From Phocoena phocoena (taxonomy: Eukaryota > Chordata > Mammalia > Artiodactyla > Phocoenidae), in assembly GCF_963924675.1 (NCBI RefSeq), contig NC_089221.1, positions 10,971,851 to 11,035,850 on the forward strand: a DNA stretch of 64,000 bases, in the 5' to 3' direction. A program made the position numbers and the translations under genes. The notes beneath the pieces are model-generated. The model was not told where the DNA came from. It saw nothing but the letters and a program-made list of their open reading frames with translations, and searched no databases. Shown here piece by piece: positions 8,676 through 21,718 of this stretch. Position 1 is the first letter of the stretch. Each line of letters opens with the position of its first letter.

Positions 8676-11600
8676 GCAGAGAGACCCACATCTGGGTTTT
8701 TTCTTCTCCTTTTGCTGCAAGACCTCAACTTGTGAATGAATCTGAACCTGTGCTAGGAGAGCTGTTTTGGGAAGCTGTGCCTTGGAGTTTTCCAGACCTT
8801 ATAACACCCTTCTGGTCTCTCAGGAAAGTGGGTAAGACTGACCAGGATGAGTCCTAGTGTAATTATTAATACAATCCCCTTTGCTGTTCAAGCTGAGACA
8901 GGGAGGGTTGGAGGTGTGATGAGGGAAGGCAAAATCTGGAGCTTAAGTGACCTACAAGGGAGGAATGTCATCATAAACTATAACTAATAAAAATATATTT
9001 AGGAACCCTCAAAACAAGTACCCAGAGATTATAAAAACCTTTAAAGCTGTTAAGGCCCTGGAATCCTGTTTGGGGGAAGCAGGGAGTTGAGTTTTCTTTC
9101 TCTATCATAAAAAATAATACAGAAACATGTCCTCACAGGGAAAACAGCTCAAAAATGGTCACCCATGTCTCTGCCACCAATAACCTTGTCATAGACTGAA
9201 TGTGTTGGCCATCACTTCTTTCCATGTAATAGCATACTGTGTCCCTGAATGTTTACCAAAACTTACGTTACTTAAATTCATTAACTTCATGAATGTTTGT
9301 AATTAATTTCAAACCCTATTTTATTAATGATACATGTAAGAGTCTGGGGGAAAAGATGCATGGGGTATGTATTGATTATTACGTTTAGCTAGCTTCAGTG
9401 TCCATTTTCTAGTCCAAGAAATTCCAGACTCACTTTGGGTGTTCCCTGTCTCCTGGTGATCCATGGACTCCCAAAATACATGAAATACAAAATTATTAAC
9501 TATCTAATTTAGCTATTATCAGGTCTATACCCAGTATTGCATTGTGTGTGTATCTTTATCTAAGATTACTTTATATACAGATTAAGAGTCAAGCTATCTC
9601 AAGCACACATTTTTGAGGGGGTTTGCTTATGCGTTATGGCTATCTACAGAGCACATTTCAAATCCTGAGTATAACCTCCCTATTTTATTTTCTCAAATCT
9701 TCATAGAAAAATCTCTATTCCTCCTCTTCACATTTTTTGTCTACCTTTTAATTTATCCCATTCTCATTTTTTTCTATGTGTTCTCAATAGTGCCATGAGA
9801 ATTGTAGCTCTTGCACACTGATACCGCATTTCTATGGAATGTGATAAAATAAACAGAAATAAATATATGAAAAAATCTGTAAGAAGAGAAATCCCTGTTT
9901 GCCAAGAACTATTGTGTAACATTTTTGATTGGAATTATTTTTTAATTAATTAGGATAAAATTTAAGTGTTTAATTCCACAATGCAAATATAGAATGCAAA
10001 CAAGCCTGAGTGATGAAGTAATTGAACTTGTGAATATACTATTCAGCTGTGGAATTTTCAAGACTGGATTTAGATGGGATAAATAGCTAAATTCAGGTCA
10101 GGTTGAGTTATAACTTGAGGATGGTTTTGATTTTTTTCAAAGTCATTTATCCTAGTATGAGAATTAGCAACTACATCAGGAAAAAAGGAAAACAGTGCAC
10201 TAACCTCTTAAGATTGTTGGGAGCAGCCCTAGACAGAAGCCACATACTCTGTGAAAGTATTATCAGGTTTGGTTGCAAAGGGCCAGAGAATTCCAGCTGA
10301 CTAGTTTTTTTAATTGATGTGATCCTCAGTTAAAATTTTCCAGCTCTAATTTTGTTGAGGATTATTAAGTAAAATGGAATAATGCTCTTTGAGACTAGAC
10401 TTTATAATAGTGAATCTTGCCATCAATGTCAGTGCAAGTAGATTATATTTTTAAATCCTGTAGCAAGATAATAGCCATCAGTTTTCATAGACCAAACCAT
10501 CACTCCATCTAAAAGGTTGCCTCAAATATTTTTTAGGAAAAACTATGTCCAAACACTTACCAAATACCACAAAGCATATTTATTTCTCTTTAGATTTAGT
10601 ATCAGAAGGGTAACAGCATTACAGTATAACAGATATGCCATGAAAACACTGCTTTTCAATGATACATTCTACATCCTAATTTATATTTCATTACCTTTTC
10701 TGCAACAAAGTAATCCTAGTGTATGCAAAACTCCATTAGGATAATTCCTCAAAGGGAATAAAGGTATTTTAACATTTTCTTGTCCCTGAGGTATCTAGTT
10801 TAATGTGCTTGCTCTGAAACTACAAAGTAGTATTTTTAACTTTAACATAATTTTCTTCGGATCAATAAGCATAATCAGGTTCCTCATTTCTGATTCTCCT
10901 ACTAAAAAGGCATTTAGCTTCAAAATTATGGAGTGTAATCAACTTATTATACTGTATTTAAATTATAAAATTAAAATATGATTTTTAAGTTTAAAAAGTA
11001 TTAAGATTTTCAAAACATTTATTATAGCTTCAATTTATTTTTGTTGTAAATATTGATACATAAGGTTAAATGTTTTAGTTAGAATTTAAAATTAAAGTGT
11101 TTCCTTTATTTCCTATGGTATAAATAGAGTCAATTGCAAAGTATACAATGTGAAATTGTCAAAATGATTTTATATTCCCTTTTTTCCCCATAAGTGGACT
11201 CCCTCTTTATTTTGTATTATTACTAGAATTATGCAGCATAAAATCAATAACCAATTGTCATAGTGTGGTCATGACATTCAGAGCTTATTTTCCCATTTAT
11301 TTTTAACTTATTTTAACAAATATCAGACACAAAAACACTGGAAAATATCTATGGATCAAAATGATAATCTAAACTGAGATAGACAATATCAACACAAAAT
11401 ATCTGTAACCACCTCATTTCTGATTTTTCTTTATTCTAGCTTTCACTAGTATTCAACAAATTACAGAGAGCAAACATTTCTAAAACAAACAAAAATATAA
11501 TTATTTTACTACTGTAAGTAAAATCTTAAATGAACCTTAGTTGCTCTACTGGTAGTAAACTAAACCTTTCATGAAGGCACATCCCACAGTACAGAATTTA

Positions 11601-11700
11601 GATCATACTTATTTTATAAACTCATCTCTCAGCACTAAAATCTTATGTAACCTCTTATGCAACCTCTTCAGGTAGCCCACCTTCTCATGTTACCCATATA
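8673..11700. other. Unassigned AT-rich stretch
   Basis: No gene, no recognised transposable element and no long frame. The longest frames, about 60-75 codons, show no known protein features. Some mildly GC-richer text at 8690-9080 could be an old repeat that I cannot name. Confidence 0.5.
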
Positions 11701-11711
11701 TTTTTCTATTT

Positions 11712-11855
11712 GATTATCACAGCAAATTTGCATTAAGTATTATAATACTCTCCATTACAAAGACAAAACAGTTTTCGTTCAAAATTTGAGTGACATGTCC
11801 AAAAGGTCACACTACTAAGAAATTAGAACAACTGGATTCTAATATCTTTTTCTTG
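11712..11855 (-). mobile_element. MIR SINE remnant
   Basis: Read in antisense, the sequence follows MIR order: a TGATTATCACAGCAA-like start, TATTATAATACTCTCCATT, ACAAAGACAAAACA, then the GACATGTCCAAAAGGTCACAC core and the ACTGGATTCTAATA end. Divergence is high, as expected for a family that was active early in mammals. Confidence 0.65.
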
Positions 11856-12237
11856 CCTTCTTGGTCACTGAAGAAGCAGTTCCTTTATGTCCTAGATATC
11901 AACACATCATCTTTGAAGAGGTTGCATAACAAGTACTCAGGGAACATTAGGGTTCATAAATCAAAGTTATTTTGATACTTCCTTTCTTGCATATAACTCA
12001 GGGTTTCTTGAGCTGAGCCACTGCATACAACTCAGTAAAGCTAAGTTCTTTTAGAGAAGAACTCCATCCCTGCCTTTTCTGGAATTCCATCTCACTGATC
12101 TCAAATGGTAGACATAACCGGGGGAAAGGGATCATCATTTGATATACGCAGGTGTAGAAGAGATTTTATAGTATTACTTTTTCCCTTAAAATGTCATTTA
12201 TATTTTGTCTTTTCTATAACTCATATGCCATTAGTTA

Positions 12238-12400
12238 TCCCTCTCTCCCTTCCACCATCCTTCCCTTTCTCCTTCCCTCCCTTTCTTTTTCATTCTTTCT
12301 TTCTGCCTTTCCTTCTTTCTTTTCCTCTCTCTCTCTTTCAGTCTCTCCCTTTTTCTCTACCTTTCTTCCTTCCTCCCATCATTTTTCTTTATTTTTCAAT
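12238..12400. repeat. Polypyrimidine (CT-rich) tract
   Basis: About 160 bp of nearly pure C/T with CCTT, CTTT and CTCT units on the plus strand. It yields overlapping Phe/Ser/Pro-rich frames that are low-complexity artefacts. Confidence 0.92.
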
Positions 12401-12439
12401 TTTTTTCATACATATGTATAAGTGAATTTTCATAACAGC

Positions 12440-12555
12440 TTTAAAAGTTAAATATCCAGGGTTCTATTATCTAAAAGCTATTGAACAGGGCTTAACCCAA
12501 ATTTTCTACAAACTTAGCTGTAAGATTTGGGGTAACTTAACCTCCTTAACCCCCC
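12440..12555 (+). mobile_element. Possible MIR SINE remnant
   Basis: A CCAGGGTTCTATTAT-like stretch, then TTAGCTGTAAGATTTGGGGTAA and CTTAACCTCCTTAACC, in the order of the MIR core. It ends in a short C run. Confidence 0.5.
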
Positions 12556-12736
12556 CCCTTCAGGTAGATTTTTTAAATTTTTACATTTTTTAAATGAAGA
12601 GAAGAACTAAGATATGTTGGTTTGTGGTTAGTTCTAAAGTTTTATAATTGTAAATTATTTTTTTAAATAGATTTTATGGGCGATATTTTATCTCTGTCAA
12701 TGTCCTTACAAATTGACATTTTAAAAAGAGCATTTA

Positions 12737-12953
12737 GAGTTTCCCTGGTGCCGCAGTGGTTGAGAGTCCGCCTGCCGATGCAGGGGACACGGGTTTGTGC
12801 CCCGGTCCGGGAGGATCCCACATGCCGTGGAGCGGCTGGGCCCGTGAGCCATGGCTGCTGAACCTGCACGTCCAGAGCCTGTGCTCCGCAACGGGAGAGA
12901 CCACATCTGTGAGAGACCCGTGTACCGCAATAAAAAAAAAAAAAAAAAAAAAA
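12737..12953 (+). mobile_element. CHR SINE (short cetacean form)
   Basis: A tRNA-Glu-related head (gtttccctggtgccgcagtgg at its 5' end, B-box-like GGTTTGTGCCC near 12792), a short tRNA-unrelated body, and an A-tail of about 23 nt. A short duplication, approximately agcattt, flanks it (about 12729-12735 and 12953-12959). Pol III promoter boxes are readable, but the B box has a CpG-type change. Confidence 0.92.
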
Positions 12954-15754
12954 GCATTTGTACCTTCAAGTAATTGGACTATTTGACATTGTTGAAAAAC
13001 TTTTAAATTAAAGAAATTATTTGTATTCTTGGAGCATGTAGTTAGGATGCAGAGAAATAACACTCGATTATTCTCAGAGTATATTCTGTCATTCTTTTCC
13101 TAATATTGGATGTATTTCATTAAAATTGGGGTAGTAACTAATAACAACTATAATATTTTCTTTCCAGTGACCTCTTGCTGTTTTACTACTACAGTTTTTA
13201 GTATTTGGTTTGGGTTTTCTGCTTTATCTTGCTTTAACGGCGTAGATTATTTCTTAGGAGAAAATTCTCTCTTCCAATCCTAATCTATTGTCATGAAGTT
13301 ATTTCCTAGAATATCCTTCCATAGGAAAAGTTGTGCTTTGCCAAGACTAGATCAGAGCGTGCTTTCTTTCTGATCTTCTTTCTCTCTGACTTCCTATCTT
13401 CTCTATCCCTTGAGGTAAGGTCTATAAGGCATGAGCTGCTGCAACCAAGTTCAATTCAGGGGGAAATATATAGGAAGTTCATCTTAATTTTTGGTCCAAA
13501 CAACATTTTCCAGTCAGCTGTACTGGTAATAAAGATATTATTTTGTTCAATATCATACTTATGCACTCTATTTCTCAAATGAAAAATCTAGAAGGAAGAC
13601 CCTATTATACAATCATTTCATCAGGTCACAACAAATCTCAACACAAGACCCAATGCTTTTGTGACCCAAGAGCTTTTTCAAAGGATTTACTCTTTAAGAG
13701 GCTAAATTCCTTAAAAGACTACAAGTTCCCCGAATAATACATTATTTATTAAAATGTATTTCTAAGCCCAGCATGATTCTTTCAGTGTCTTGTTCACTGT
13801 AAATAATAAAAGCATATCGGTGACATAATTAAGGGAAATAACACAAAGCCTCTTGATATAACTACCATGTATTCTGTAATTTACCTGGCCAAAGAAAGCT
13901 AACAGATAGTGTTTCTGTCTCTGAAGAGACCTCAAATATTATTGTGATTATTATATATATTATTTAACTGGCATTTCCAGGTTAATATGACATTTGGTTT
14001 TAGTTTAGAACACACATTATGTTGTAATCATCTTTCCATTACCCTACCACATAGAGCATAAAACACAATAAAGATTTAAAAAATAATTGCTGAAATGCAG
14101 ATACTTCTAGTTAAAGCAGGACTGCACAAAGTAAACTCTGTATTGGATACACATTAATTTTCTTCTGTAGTTCATAAAAAAAACATGGGTAGAATATAGA
14201 CCCACTTAACTTTTAAGAATTCTGGCTAGAAACAAACTTTATCTATGTCAGTCAACAAAAGTCCAAAAAGGGAACAACGTTATTCGATATTTAGATTCTT
14301 TCTTGTGCTCCAGCTACACAAAGGGCCAGCAGCTGTTTATAAATCTCTTTAGCATTAGATTCTGTCTTAAGAAAATCAAATTTCTAATATAGAGAATGTA
14401 GCCCAGCCCTTGGAGATCACTTAATCCAATAGGAACTTGGCAAGAGCAACTGACTTCAAGATTTAGGCCTCAACATGTGCTCACTCATCTTGGAAAATGT
14501 TATAAGAATATGGGTTATGATACATGCACTAAATAGGAATTTGTCTGGTGAACAATTAGAACAGAGTACTTGTTAGAATCTTGATATGACTCCCTTTCTG
14601 TTATATGAAATTGGAGGACCACATCCTTTGGATACTGTTGGATGGTAGGTTTCTATTTTTATATTTTTCTGAAATATTATCAGATGTCATTTACTTCTAT
14701 CTAAAAGAATCATCATGACTCGTTACCATCAAGGGCTCTGTGGAACACTTACATCAGCACCACACACACATCTTTGTACAGCTCATCATTCATAATTACC
14801 CAAGCTCTGTATAACATGTATGTTTGCAGTTTTGATATTTTCTTGTTCAATGAGATTTCCATCATTTAACAGGCAGCCATGACTTTACCCAAATCACAAG
14901 TGTCAATCGCATCAAGTCCACCAGATTGTAAGCAAAATTACATGAACATATGGAAATTGATCTCTGAATAGTTTTCCAGCCCAGCACTCATAGATTTAGT
15001 ACTTATTCTTGTTTTTTAGACTACCTCAAGAGGAGAAATGGTAACAAATCTAAAAAACAGTTTCATGTTTGGAAATTATAGTGCTTTCAGTAATCTTAAT
15101 AACTCAATAGATTTATTCCATACATATTTACTTTTTTCAAGAAAACACTTACAAGAAGCCTATGCAAGAAAAAAAATATAAAAGGAAAACTATGATAAAT
15201 TGAAGTCACTTATTTACTTGACTTTTGTTATGTGGAGAAAAGAGAAAAAAGTGTTAAGACAACAAAATGAATAATGTAACATGTTTCTATGAGTACAAGA
15301 ACAGACATACTGAACAGGTCCTGTTACTAATATATTTGACAAAGTAATAGGCAAAGAAGGAAAATTCACATCTTAGGTATAAAAAGTTTGTGTAAACTGT
15401 ATAGACAGCATAGTGCACATTCTGAATACTTATGACTCCATTTTGAATAAAGTAATACTCTAAGTACTGGTAGATACATGTATAGACTTTTCTGTTTCAT
15501 TTCATTTTTATACAACGTATAAAAAGTGTTTAAAGTGAATATTACAGAAAAAATCCTCCTCATAGAATTCATGTTATAGTGATACTTGTATGATTGCTAA
15601 GTGTGCTGTTATTATTACAACACAATTCCTTAGGATGAAAAGGAATGAAATACATTTTTATTTTATCGTGATTAATGTAATAAGTTAAAATAATTCACAA
15701 AATTGGAAATATTTTATTTTCGAGATAATCAGAAATGGAAGGACAGGATTATGA

Positions 15755-15865
15755 AGTGGAAAAAGAGCAATGTGTTTGGGATAAAAAGATCAGAGATGAG
15801 TCCTGGATCTCTTCCTTCATCAGGATCCTCTCCCTTATCTATGAAGTGAATGAATTAGCCCAAAA
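15755..15865 (+). mobile_element. Possible MIR SINE remnant
   Basis: An 'agtggaaaaagagcaa...gatcagagatgagtcctggatct' stretch followed by a 'cttatctatgaagtgaat' tail, in MIR order. Weak. Confidence 0.4.
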
Positions 15866-16179
15866 GGGCCATTTCTCTTCAAACAGTGAGTGAATATGCT
15901 CCAGACACCAAGCTGAGTCTTCTGTCTTAGAAGTTCCTGAGCTTCCACGGAGACCATCCAGACAAGCCAAAGCCTTGTTTCTCTAACTCTCGAGAAGGAC
16001 CTGATTAACCCACACTACTCATCCTTGTATTATCACCCTCTGGACTCAATTTTGGACTAGAGCAGAATGTGGTTAGTCATTGTCTCAGAAAACCTTTTTT
16101 AGTCCTAGGAATGTGAAAGATCCCATAGTCTTTCTAACTTATTGGGCTAAGCCCCCCTTTCCATGATTATTCTTACCAG

Positions 16180-16345
16180 AAAGCCCATCATACTGTGTGA
16201 TAATTATACATTTACTCTTTTGTCTTTCTTAACTAGCTTGCAAATATCATGAAAATATGATGAACAAGACAAAGAATATCTTGTTTTCCATTGGATCTCC
16301 AGTGTCCCATGCAAGGAATGGTGTTTAAAGTCTCTGTAATGGAGT
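16180..16345 (+). mobile_element. Possible L2 LINE 3' end
   Basis: Contains an 'actagcttgcaaatatcatga' and 'ggatctccagtgtcccatgcaagg' order like the L2 3' end. Old and degraded. Confidence 0.4.
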
Positions 16346-17999
16346 ATTGGGTAGAATAAGGCTCAAACTGTAAGGAAATAATACAGGTTAAATCAGTCTA
16401 ATGAATAATGAGTCAATATTTTGTTTTGGTTCTTCATTGTTCTACTAAGTATATTGTACACTTTAAATTTTATTTTTCTTAGTATTGCCTCTACTAAAAT
16501 TTTCACAAACTCATACAAAATATAAATTTCCTTAAAGTCATCTATTTTTATCATTAAAATAACCTCTCTACAATATCTTGAGATGTTCAATACCATGGGG
16601 GTTGCTCAACAAAGAGCAAAGAATCAAATAACCTATCTTCTATTAGAATGCAACATGGCAAATCAACTGGTTTCCTATGTCAGGTCTTCTTTAGAAAAAA
16701 AGAAAGATGAATATTAGTTTATTTTAAATATAATTTCAGGGCAAAGTTTTGCTACACATTATTCAAGTTGAATGAAGAAGAAACTTTAAATAGAAGCAAC
16801 TCAGATTTTAAACTCAGATTCATTATATACAAATTAGAAATATATTTATAAATATATTTCTATTGATTGAATAGTTATATGCTTTTTGCCGAGTTCTCTT
16901 CACAAATTTTTTTCATTGGCAAATAAAAGTATATTGCATGTGAAAATACTTAAGAACTTTAATAAAATACCCTTTAATTAGACAATAATTGCTGTTATTA
17001 AATTGACATGCTCTTCCTATACTGTGATTTGATAGCCTGAGTAATTTATACAGACCTATCTTACCTAGCTTATTAATTTTTACATAAACTGCATAGGGTT
17101 TAGATGTTTTTATTCTAAATTATATAATCGCTATGCACCTGGGCCAAACAAATCCCAATGTCTCCAGGGTTATTAGACAGTTAGAAAAACACTTGTGTCT
17201 GTAACACCTGGTGACAGTAAAACATAAGTGCAGACTGGACTCCTAGAAATTAGTGAAGTCTTTAGCATCTTGAGGATTTTGGCAACAATAAAGGTAACTA
17301 CAAAGTAACACAAAAAATCAATTTGTATAAATAGCTAATTTTGCTTCAACAGAGCTACTGAAAATGTACATGCAAAAATAAATACAACTTTGACTTACCT
17401 CTTTCTGGTCGCCCTGTCATCCTTCTCAATTTTGCTTAAGTGAGTCAAAGCAGGGTGAGCAAATTGCCATGATCAAATGCAGGAAATATATATCTTCTTT
17501 TTAAATGTTAAGATAAGCAAAGAACCTTGATGTACCATCTCTGGGAGGTAAAGTACATATGTAAAGAACATCATCAAAATTCCCATAAACTACCTCCAGA
17601 AGAATCTCAAAGTGGAAAGAAACCAATTTAGTTTTAACTTAATTGAATGAAATCCAAGAGTAATCTATTGCAGACTGCATGGAAATTAACTCTGCCGTTT
17701 GGTGTTTGCAACATGCGTACTCGAGTTTCTCAGAAGGCTGATTGTTGCAAGTATTTTGCATGAAAATTCACCATAAATAGAGAAATGTATGCAATATCAA
17801 ATGTAGAATGTTGAGCTTGAGTATGACCCTGCTTAAAGACAAGATATTTATACCAGATATTTATACAGTATAGAGGGAACACCTAATATTTTAACGAACC
17901 ATTCTATTTCTTTGAAGAATATCTCTGTCCTGTATTCTGCTTTCCTTAACAGTCATAGGCCTTTAGTAGATTCTCCCAATTCTTTCTTCTTCCTTATTT

Positions 18000-19265
18000 C
18001 CAAATACTGACTTCTCCTCTTACTTCCTCAGAAATTGTTCTAACGATTTCAGCAACGACCACTGTATTCCTACACTTTGAAACTACCCATTCAATATGGA
18101 GTTGTTACTCATGTAGCTTCAATGACACTCATTATTTTTCTAAGCTTCCTCTGTCTCCCTCAAGTTTCCACTTCTATTGTAACTCTTTAAACATATTTCA
18201 CCTCGCCTCTTCTTTATGGTAATTATCAAGTGCCATCTTTACTTATCACTCCAAAATATATAATTCCCTCCCATGATGTCCTTGCCTTGAACTTTAAATT
18301 TTAATATCCAACTGCCTGAAAGACATGATTACTGAGAATATGCTTACACATTTCTATATATATACACTTAGGTTTGAACTCACCATCTTCTCTCTGAAAT
18401 GGACCAGTTGCCTTTATTTCATTTTTTTTAGAATGTGGCACAATTATCTGCACATAAAATGCAGAAGCTTTGAGATTATCCTAGATTTCTCTCTCATCCT
18501 TGTTTCTTACCAGCCAGAATTCCTTTTTCTTATCCCCTCCACTTCTCAATCCATTCTACCACCTCCATGTCTACTGATGCTACTCAGGCTCTTCCAGACC
18601 CTTTGCAACAATTCAGATTGAGTGTGCCACCCTCTCTCCCTTGTCCCCTTCAAATCCACATTTTATAGCACTGCCAGATTGAGCTGAATAAAATGGAAAA
18701 AAAAAAAGACAGTAATGGATCTCAAGTAAGTCTACAGACCAGCAGTACCATAGTTAACTGGGAAATTACTTGAGATGAAAATCTCAAGCCTTATCCTAGA
18801 ACCATCAAATCAGAAACCCTGGGGGTGGCATCCAGAGTCTTTGTTTTACTAGCTGTCTATGTGATTCTAATGTAGTCGCAAGTCTGAGAACAGTTATTCT
18901 ACAACATAAAATCTAGGACATGTATACACACTTTGTAGACTCATGCTTCTTGCACCTATGCTGTTTGTTTTGTTCTACCTGAAGTAGCCTTGCAATCTTT
19001 ACTCATCTAAATTCCTCAACTCAATCATTTAGACTTTGCAGATGCTCTCACTTGCAGAGCGTCTTTCCTTACTCCGAAGATTCTCCAGCTTCCCGACTCC
19101 TATAGTTTTTGGTGCGTAACCTTATATGTAATTTCTTGTCCTGCAGTTTCTGTTAGCCACAGTCTCTCCATCCTCTAAACTGCAACTCTCTGGGCAAATG
19201 ATGGTGTGATCTTTATTTTCACATTCCCAAAGTTTAAGCACACTGTTTACAAATGATAGATAATC
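18000..19265 (+). mobile_element. L2 LINE remnant, interrupted by a MER5A-like element
   Basis: C/T-rich old LINE sequence. The 18540-18680 part (clinched by 'actgccagattgagctgaat') and the 18915-19265 part ('gcagatgctctcacttgcagagcgtctttcc', then 'gtgatctttattttcacattcccaaag') follow the L2 3' region in order. It is interrupted at about 18715-18905 by a DNA transposon. No frame remains. Confidence 0.5.
18720..18902 (+). mobile_element. MER5A-like hAT-Charlie DNA transposon
   Basis: Landmarks in order: 'agaccagcagtacc', 'aatctcaagccttatcc', 'atcagaaaccctgggggtgg', 'tgtgattctaatg' and a terminal 'gtctgagaacag' resembling the terminal inverted repeat. It is about 180 bp, as expected for this non-autonomous family. 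Confidence 0.7.
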
Positions 19266-19436
19266 AATTATAATATACTAAAAAAGAAAAACAAATAAAT
19301 AAGATGGACCCTGAAATCTGATACCTTGTATTCTTACCCAGAAAAAAAAAAATGTATATGTATGTAACACTAAGTGTAACTGTTTCTCTGTTATCTCATG
19401 AAATTCAGTATGTCAACTGAAAAAAGAAAAAAAAAA

Positions 19437-19950
19437 AGCACAACCTAAAAGTTGAGAGTTATGTTTTATTCAGTGGACATTCTGAGGACTTCAAGCCCAG
19501 GAGACAGGACCCTCAGATCGCTCTGAAGGACCACTCCAAAGAGACAAGTGGGGGGCCAGGATATATAGGAGTTATTGCCACAAAGACCAGGTAGTCAGAA
19601 CATCAAAAGATGACTGTTAATTTTAAAAAAAACCAACTATCCCAAGTTAAGGAATTCAGTGCTTTTCTGTGTATGGGAAGAAAAAAGAGTCTGGGCTCAC
19701 TGAAAGCATTCTTTTGATATGCACCTCAACTATCTGGGGCCAGCATCCTCTGTTTTCTCATTCTGAGTTTCCTCAGGTGCACTGCTGGGGGTGGCTGTGG
19801 CAGCTGATTTCTAGATGGGGTGGGTCCTGCCTTAATTCTTAGTTCCCTCATGGTTCACCTTCTGGTGGCTGTAATGTGATGGCTTGATGGTGGCAAATTC
19901 CTTTGTTTACTGTTATGACAGGCGATATTTTTCATTCACAAGTATATTTA
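19437..19950 (-). mobile_element. Unclassified LTR-like interspersed repeat
   Basis: A distinct block of mixed base composition bordered by AT-rich DNA. On the minus strand it has a TATA-like CCTATATAT (19569-19561) followed about 95 bp later by AATAAA (19470-19465), the order expected of U3-TATA-R-polyA in a solo LTR. I recall similar sequence as a common artiodactyl/carnivore repeat but cannot name it. No coding content. Confidence 0.45.
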
Positions 19951-20524
19951 CTTTAGATTCTTGCAACAATATGAGATTTTCAGATTTTATATATTCACTT
20001 TCAGGTTTAAACCTACAACAACAAAAATGGCAAAAACATATCTAAATAGATGAGAAAGAAGGAATACCGCATGAGTACATTAGCCACATTCTAATTTCTA
20101 AAGAAATTGACAGAAACCATTTCAAATGAAACATTTTTCTACATATTCTACTAGGTTCAACAGAGACCAGAAAAGATCCTGATATTACAACATGTTTGAA
20201 AACTGAAGAAATGATTCATAAAAAAGGAAGAGAATAATTATGCATAAGAGAATGGCTAACTTAAATGAAGAAAACCATATAGAGTAGATACAATGTTGAA
20301 GATCCAAAGACTGAGTGGAGTAACGAGGAAGATTCCTCTTGTATTGGGAGTGGAACTCACAGAGAAATGGTGACAAGCACCAGAAATTAAGAAATTTGCA
20401 CACATATTGTTGACAAGGCAATAATAAGCACAATGTACAGATTTTTACAATTCAAAATGAGAAAGACACTTCAAAATAGGAACTGAATAGGAACTTCCCA
20501 AAGAGAAAGAGTTAAGTTGCCTTT
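19951..20524. other. Unassigned AT-rich stretch
   Basis: No gene or clear repeat. It may include the more degraded upstream part of the L1 that becomes recognisable from about 20525. Confidence 0.4.
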
Positions 20525-20906
20525 GAACTAATGAAAAAGTGCCACCTTAATAAAAATAGGGAAATATAAATTAAAATGTCAATGAACTACTACAGTACAC
20601 AGTAGATAAGCAAAGTCTGTTATATTTTATGGTGGATTAGGATGTAGAGCAACTAAAGCTCTCACTGCTTGCTGGAGATGGGGTAGGAATGGGGGAGGAA
20701 GTGGAAATGATTATAACCAGTTTGTAAAATAACTTGGCAATTTCTAATAGAGCTGAAAATTATATAACACAGCAATTGTATCTTTAGGCATTTACCTAAA
20801 ATATTTGCACATATAACCACAATAAATATTCACAACAGCTTTACTTATAGTAGCTCAAAGTGAGAAAACCAATTGCTCATTAATAATAGATCTAAAAAAA
20901 AGAATA

Positions 20907-20915
<9 letters not shown>

Positions 20916-20952
<37 letters not shown>
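20916..20952. repeat. (AC)18 microsatellite
   Basis: A nearly perfect dinucleotide run inside the L1 fragment, preceded by a short TATA-type run. Confidence 0.97.
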
Positions 20953-20954
<2 letters not shown>

Positions 20955-21173
20955 AACTTATTTACAAAACAGAAAGAGACTCACAGACATAGAAAATAAA
21001 CTTACGGTTAACAAAGGGGAAAGGAAAGAGGGTGAAAAATTAGGGGGTTGGAATTAACAGATACACACAAATATATATATAAAACAGATAACCAACAAGG
21101 ACCTCCTATATAGCATATGAAACTATACTCAGTATTTTTTAATAACCTATAAGGGAAAAGAATTTGAAAAAGA

Positions 21174-21229
21174 ATCTATCTATCTATCTATCTATCTATC
21201 TACCTATCTATCTATCTGTCTATCTATCT
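21174..21229. repeat. (ATCT)n microsatellite
   Basis: About 14 tetranucleotide units with two variant units (ACCT and GTCT). It lies where L1 3' UTRs of this type normally carry a TATATG-like run. Confidence 0.97.
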
Positions 21230-21279
21230 GAATTGTTAGGCTGTACACCTTTAACATGACATTGCAAATTGACTATACT

Positions 21280-21310
<31 letters not shown>

Positions 21311-21311
21311 G
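21280..21311. repeat. (AAAT)8 repeat, former L1 A-tail
   Basis: A perfect tetranucleotide run at the 3' end of the L1 fragment. Confidence 0.95.
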
Positions 21312-21718
21312 AACTCAGGGTCATCCAAATTATCCCCCAAAGCCTTCTTCTTTTTTCTTTTTTTTTTTAAAACATCGCTATTTGAGTATAATTGCTTTAC
21401 AGTGTTGTGTTAGTTTCTGCTGTATAACAAAGTGAATCAGCTATATCTATACATATATCCCCAAAACGCCTCCCGCCTGCAACTCCCTCCCTCCCTATCC
21501 CACCCCTCTACATGGTCACAAAACACCGAGCTGATCTCCCTGTGCTTTGCACCTGCTTCTGACTAGCTGTCTGTTTTACATTTGGTAGTGTATATATGTC
21601 CATGCTACTCTCTCACTTTGTCCCAGCTTACACTTCCACCTCCCTGTGTCCTCATGTCTATACTCTACTTCTGTGTCTTTACTCCTGTCCTGCCTCTAAG
21701 TTCATCAGAACCATTTTT

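Larger units (their letters stand above)
12960..17990. other. Unassigned AT-rich stretch
   Basis: Long single-copy-looking DNA. I see no exon, RNA gene or confident repeat except the weak remnants listed separately at 15755 and 16180. The 13200-13740 part is less AT-rich and may be an old repeat of unknown type. Confidence 0.5.
20525..21311 (+). mobile_element. L1 3' end (ORF2 C-terminal coding and 3' UTR), sense
   Basis: 20525-20890 is decayed ORF2 3' coding sequence ('gatgtagagcaactaaagctctcactgc' region). 20950-21311 is the artiodactyl-type L1 3' UTR (landmarks 'agactcacagacatagaaaa', 'ggttaacaaaggggaaagg', 'aacaaggacctcc', 'ctgtacacctttaacatgacattg'). The L1 A-tail appears to have become an AAAT repeat. 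Three microsatellites have grown inside it. Confidence 0.8.

Noticed and set aside
8504..8857. Tyr/Ile-repeat frames on both strands
   Set aside because: They come from the (AT)23 microsatellite.
12105..12425. Ser/Phe/Pro-rich frames near the polypyrimidine tract
   Set aside because: Low-complexity translation of C/T-rich DNA.
21174..21229. CRISPR-like or satellite array
   Set aside because: Plain tetranucleotide microsatellite, with no spacers.
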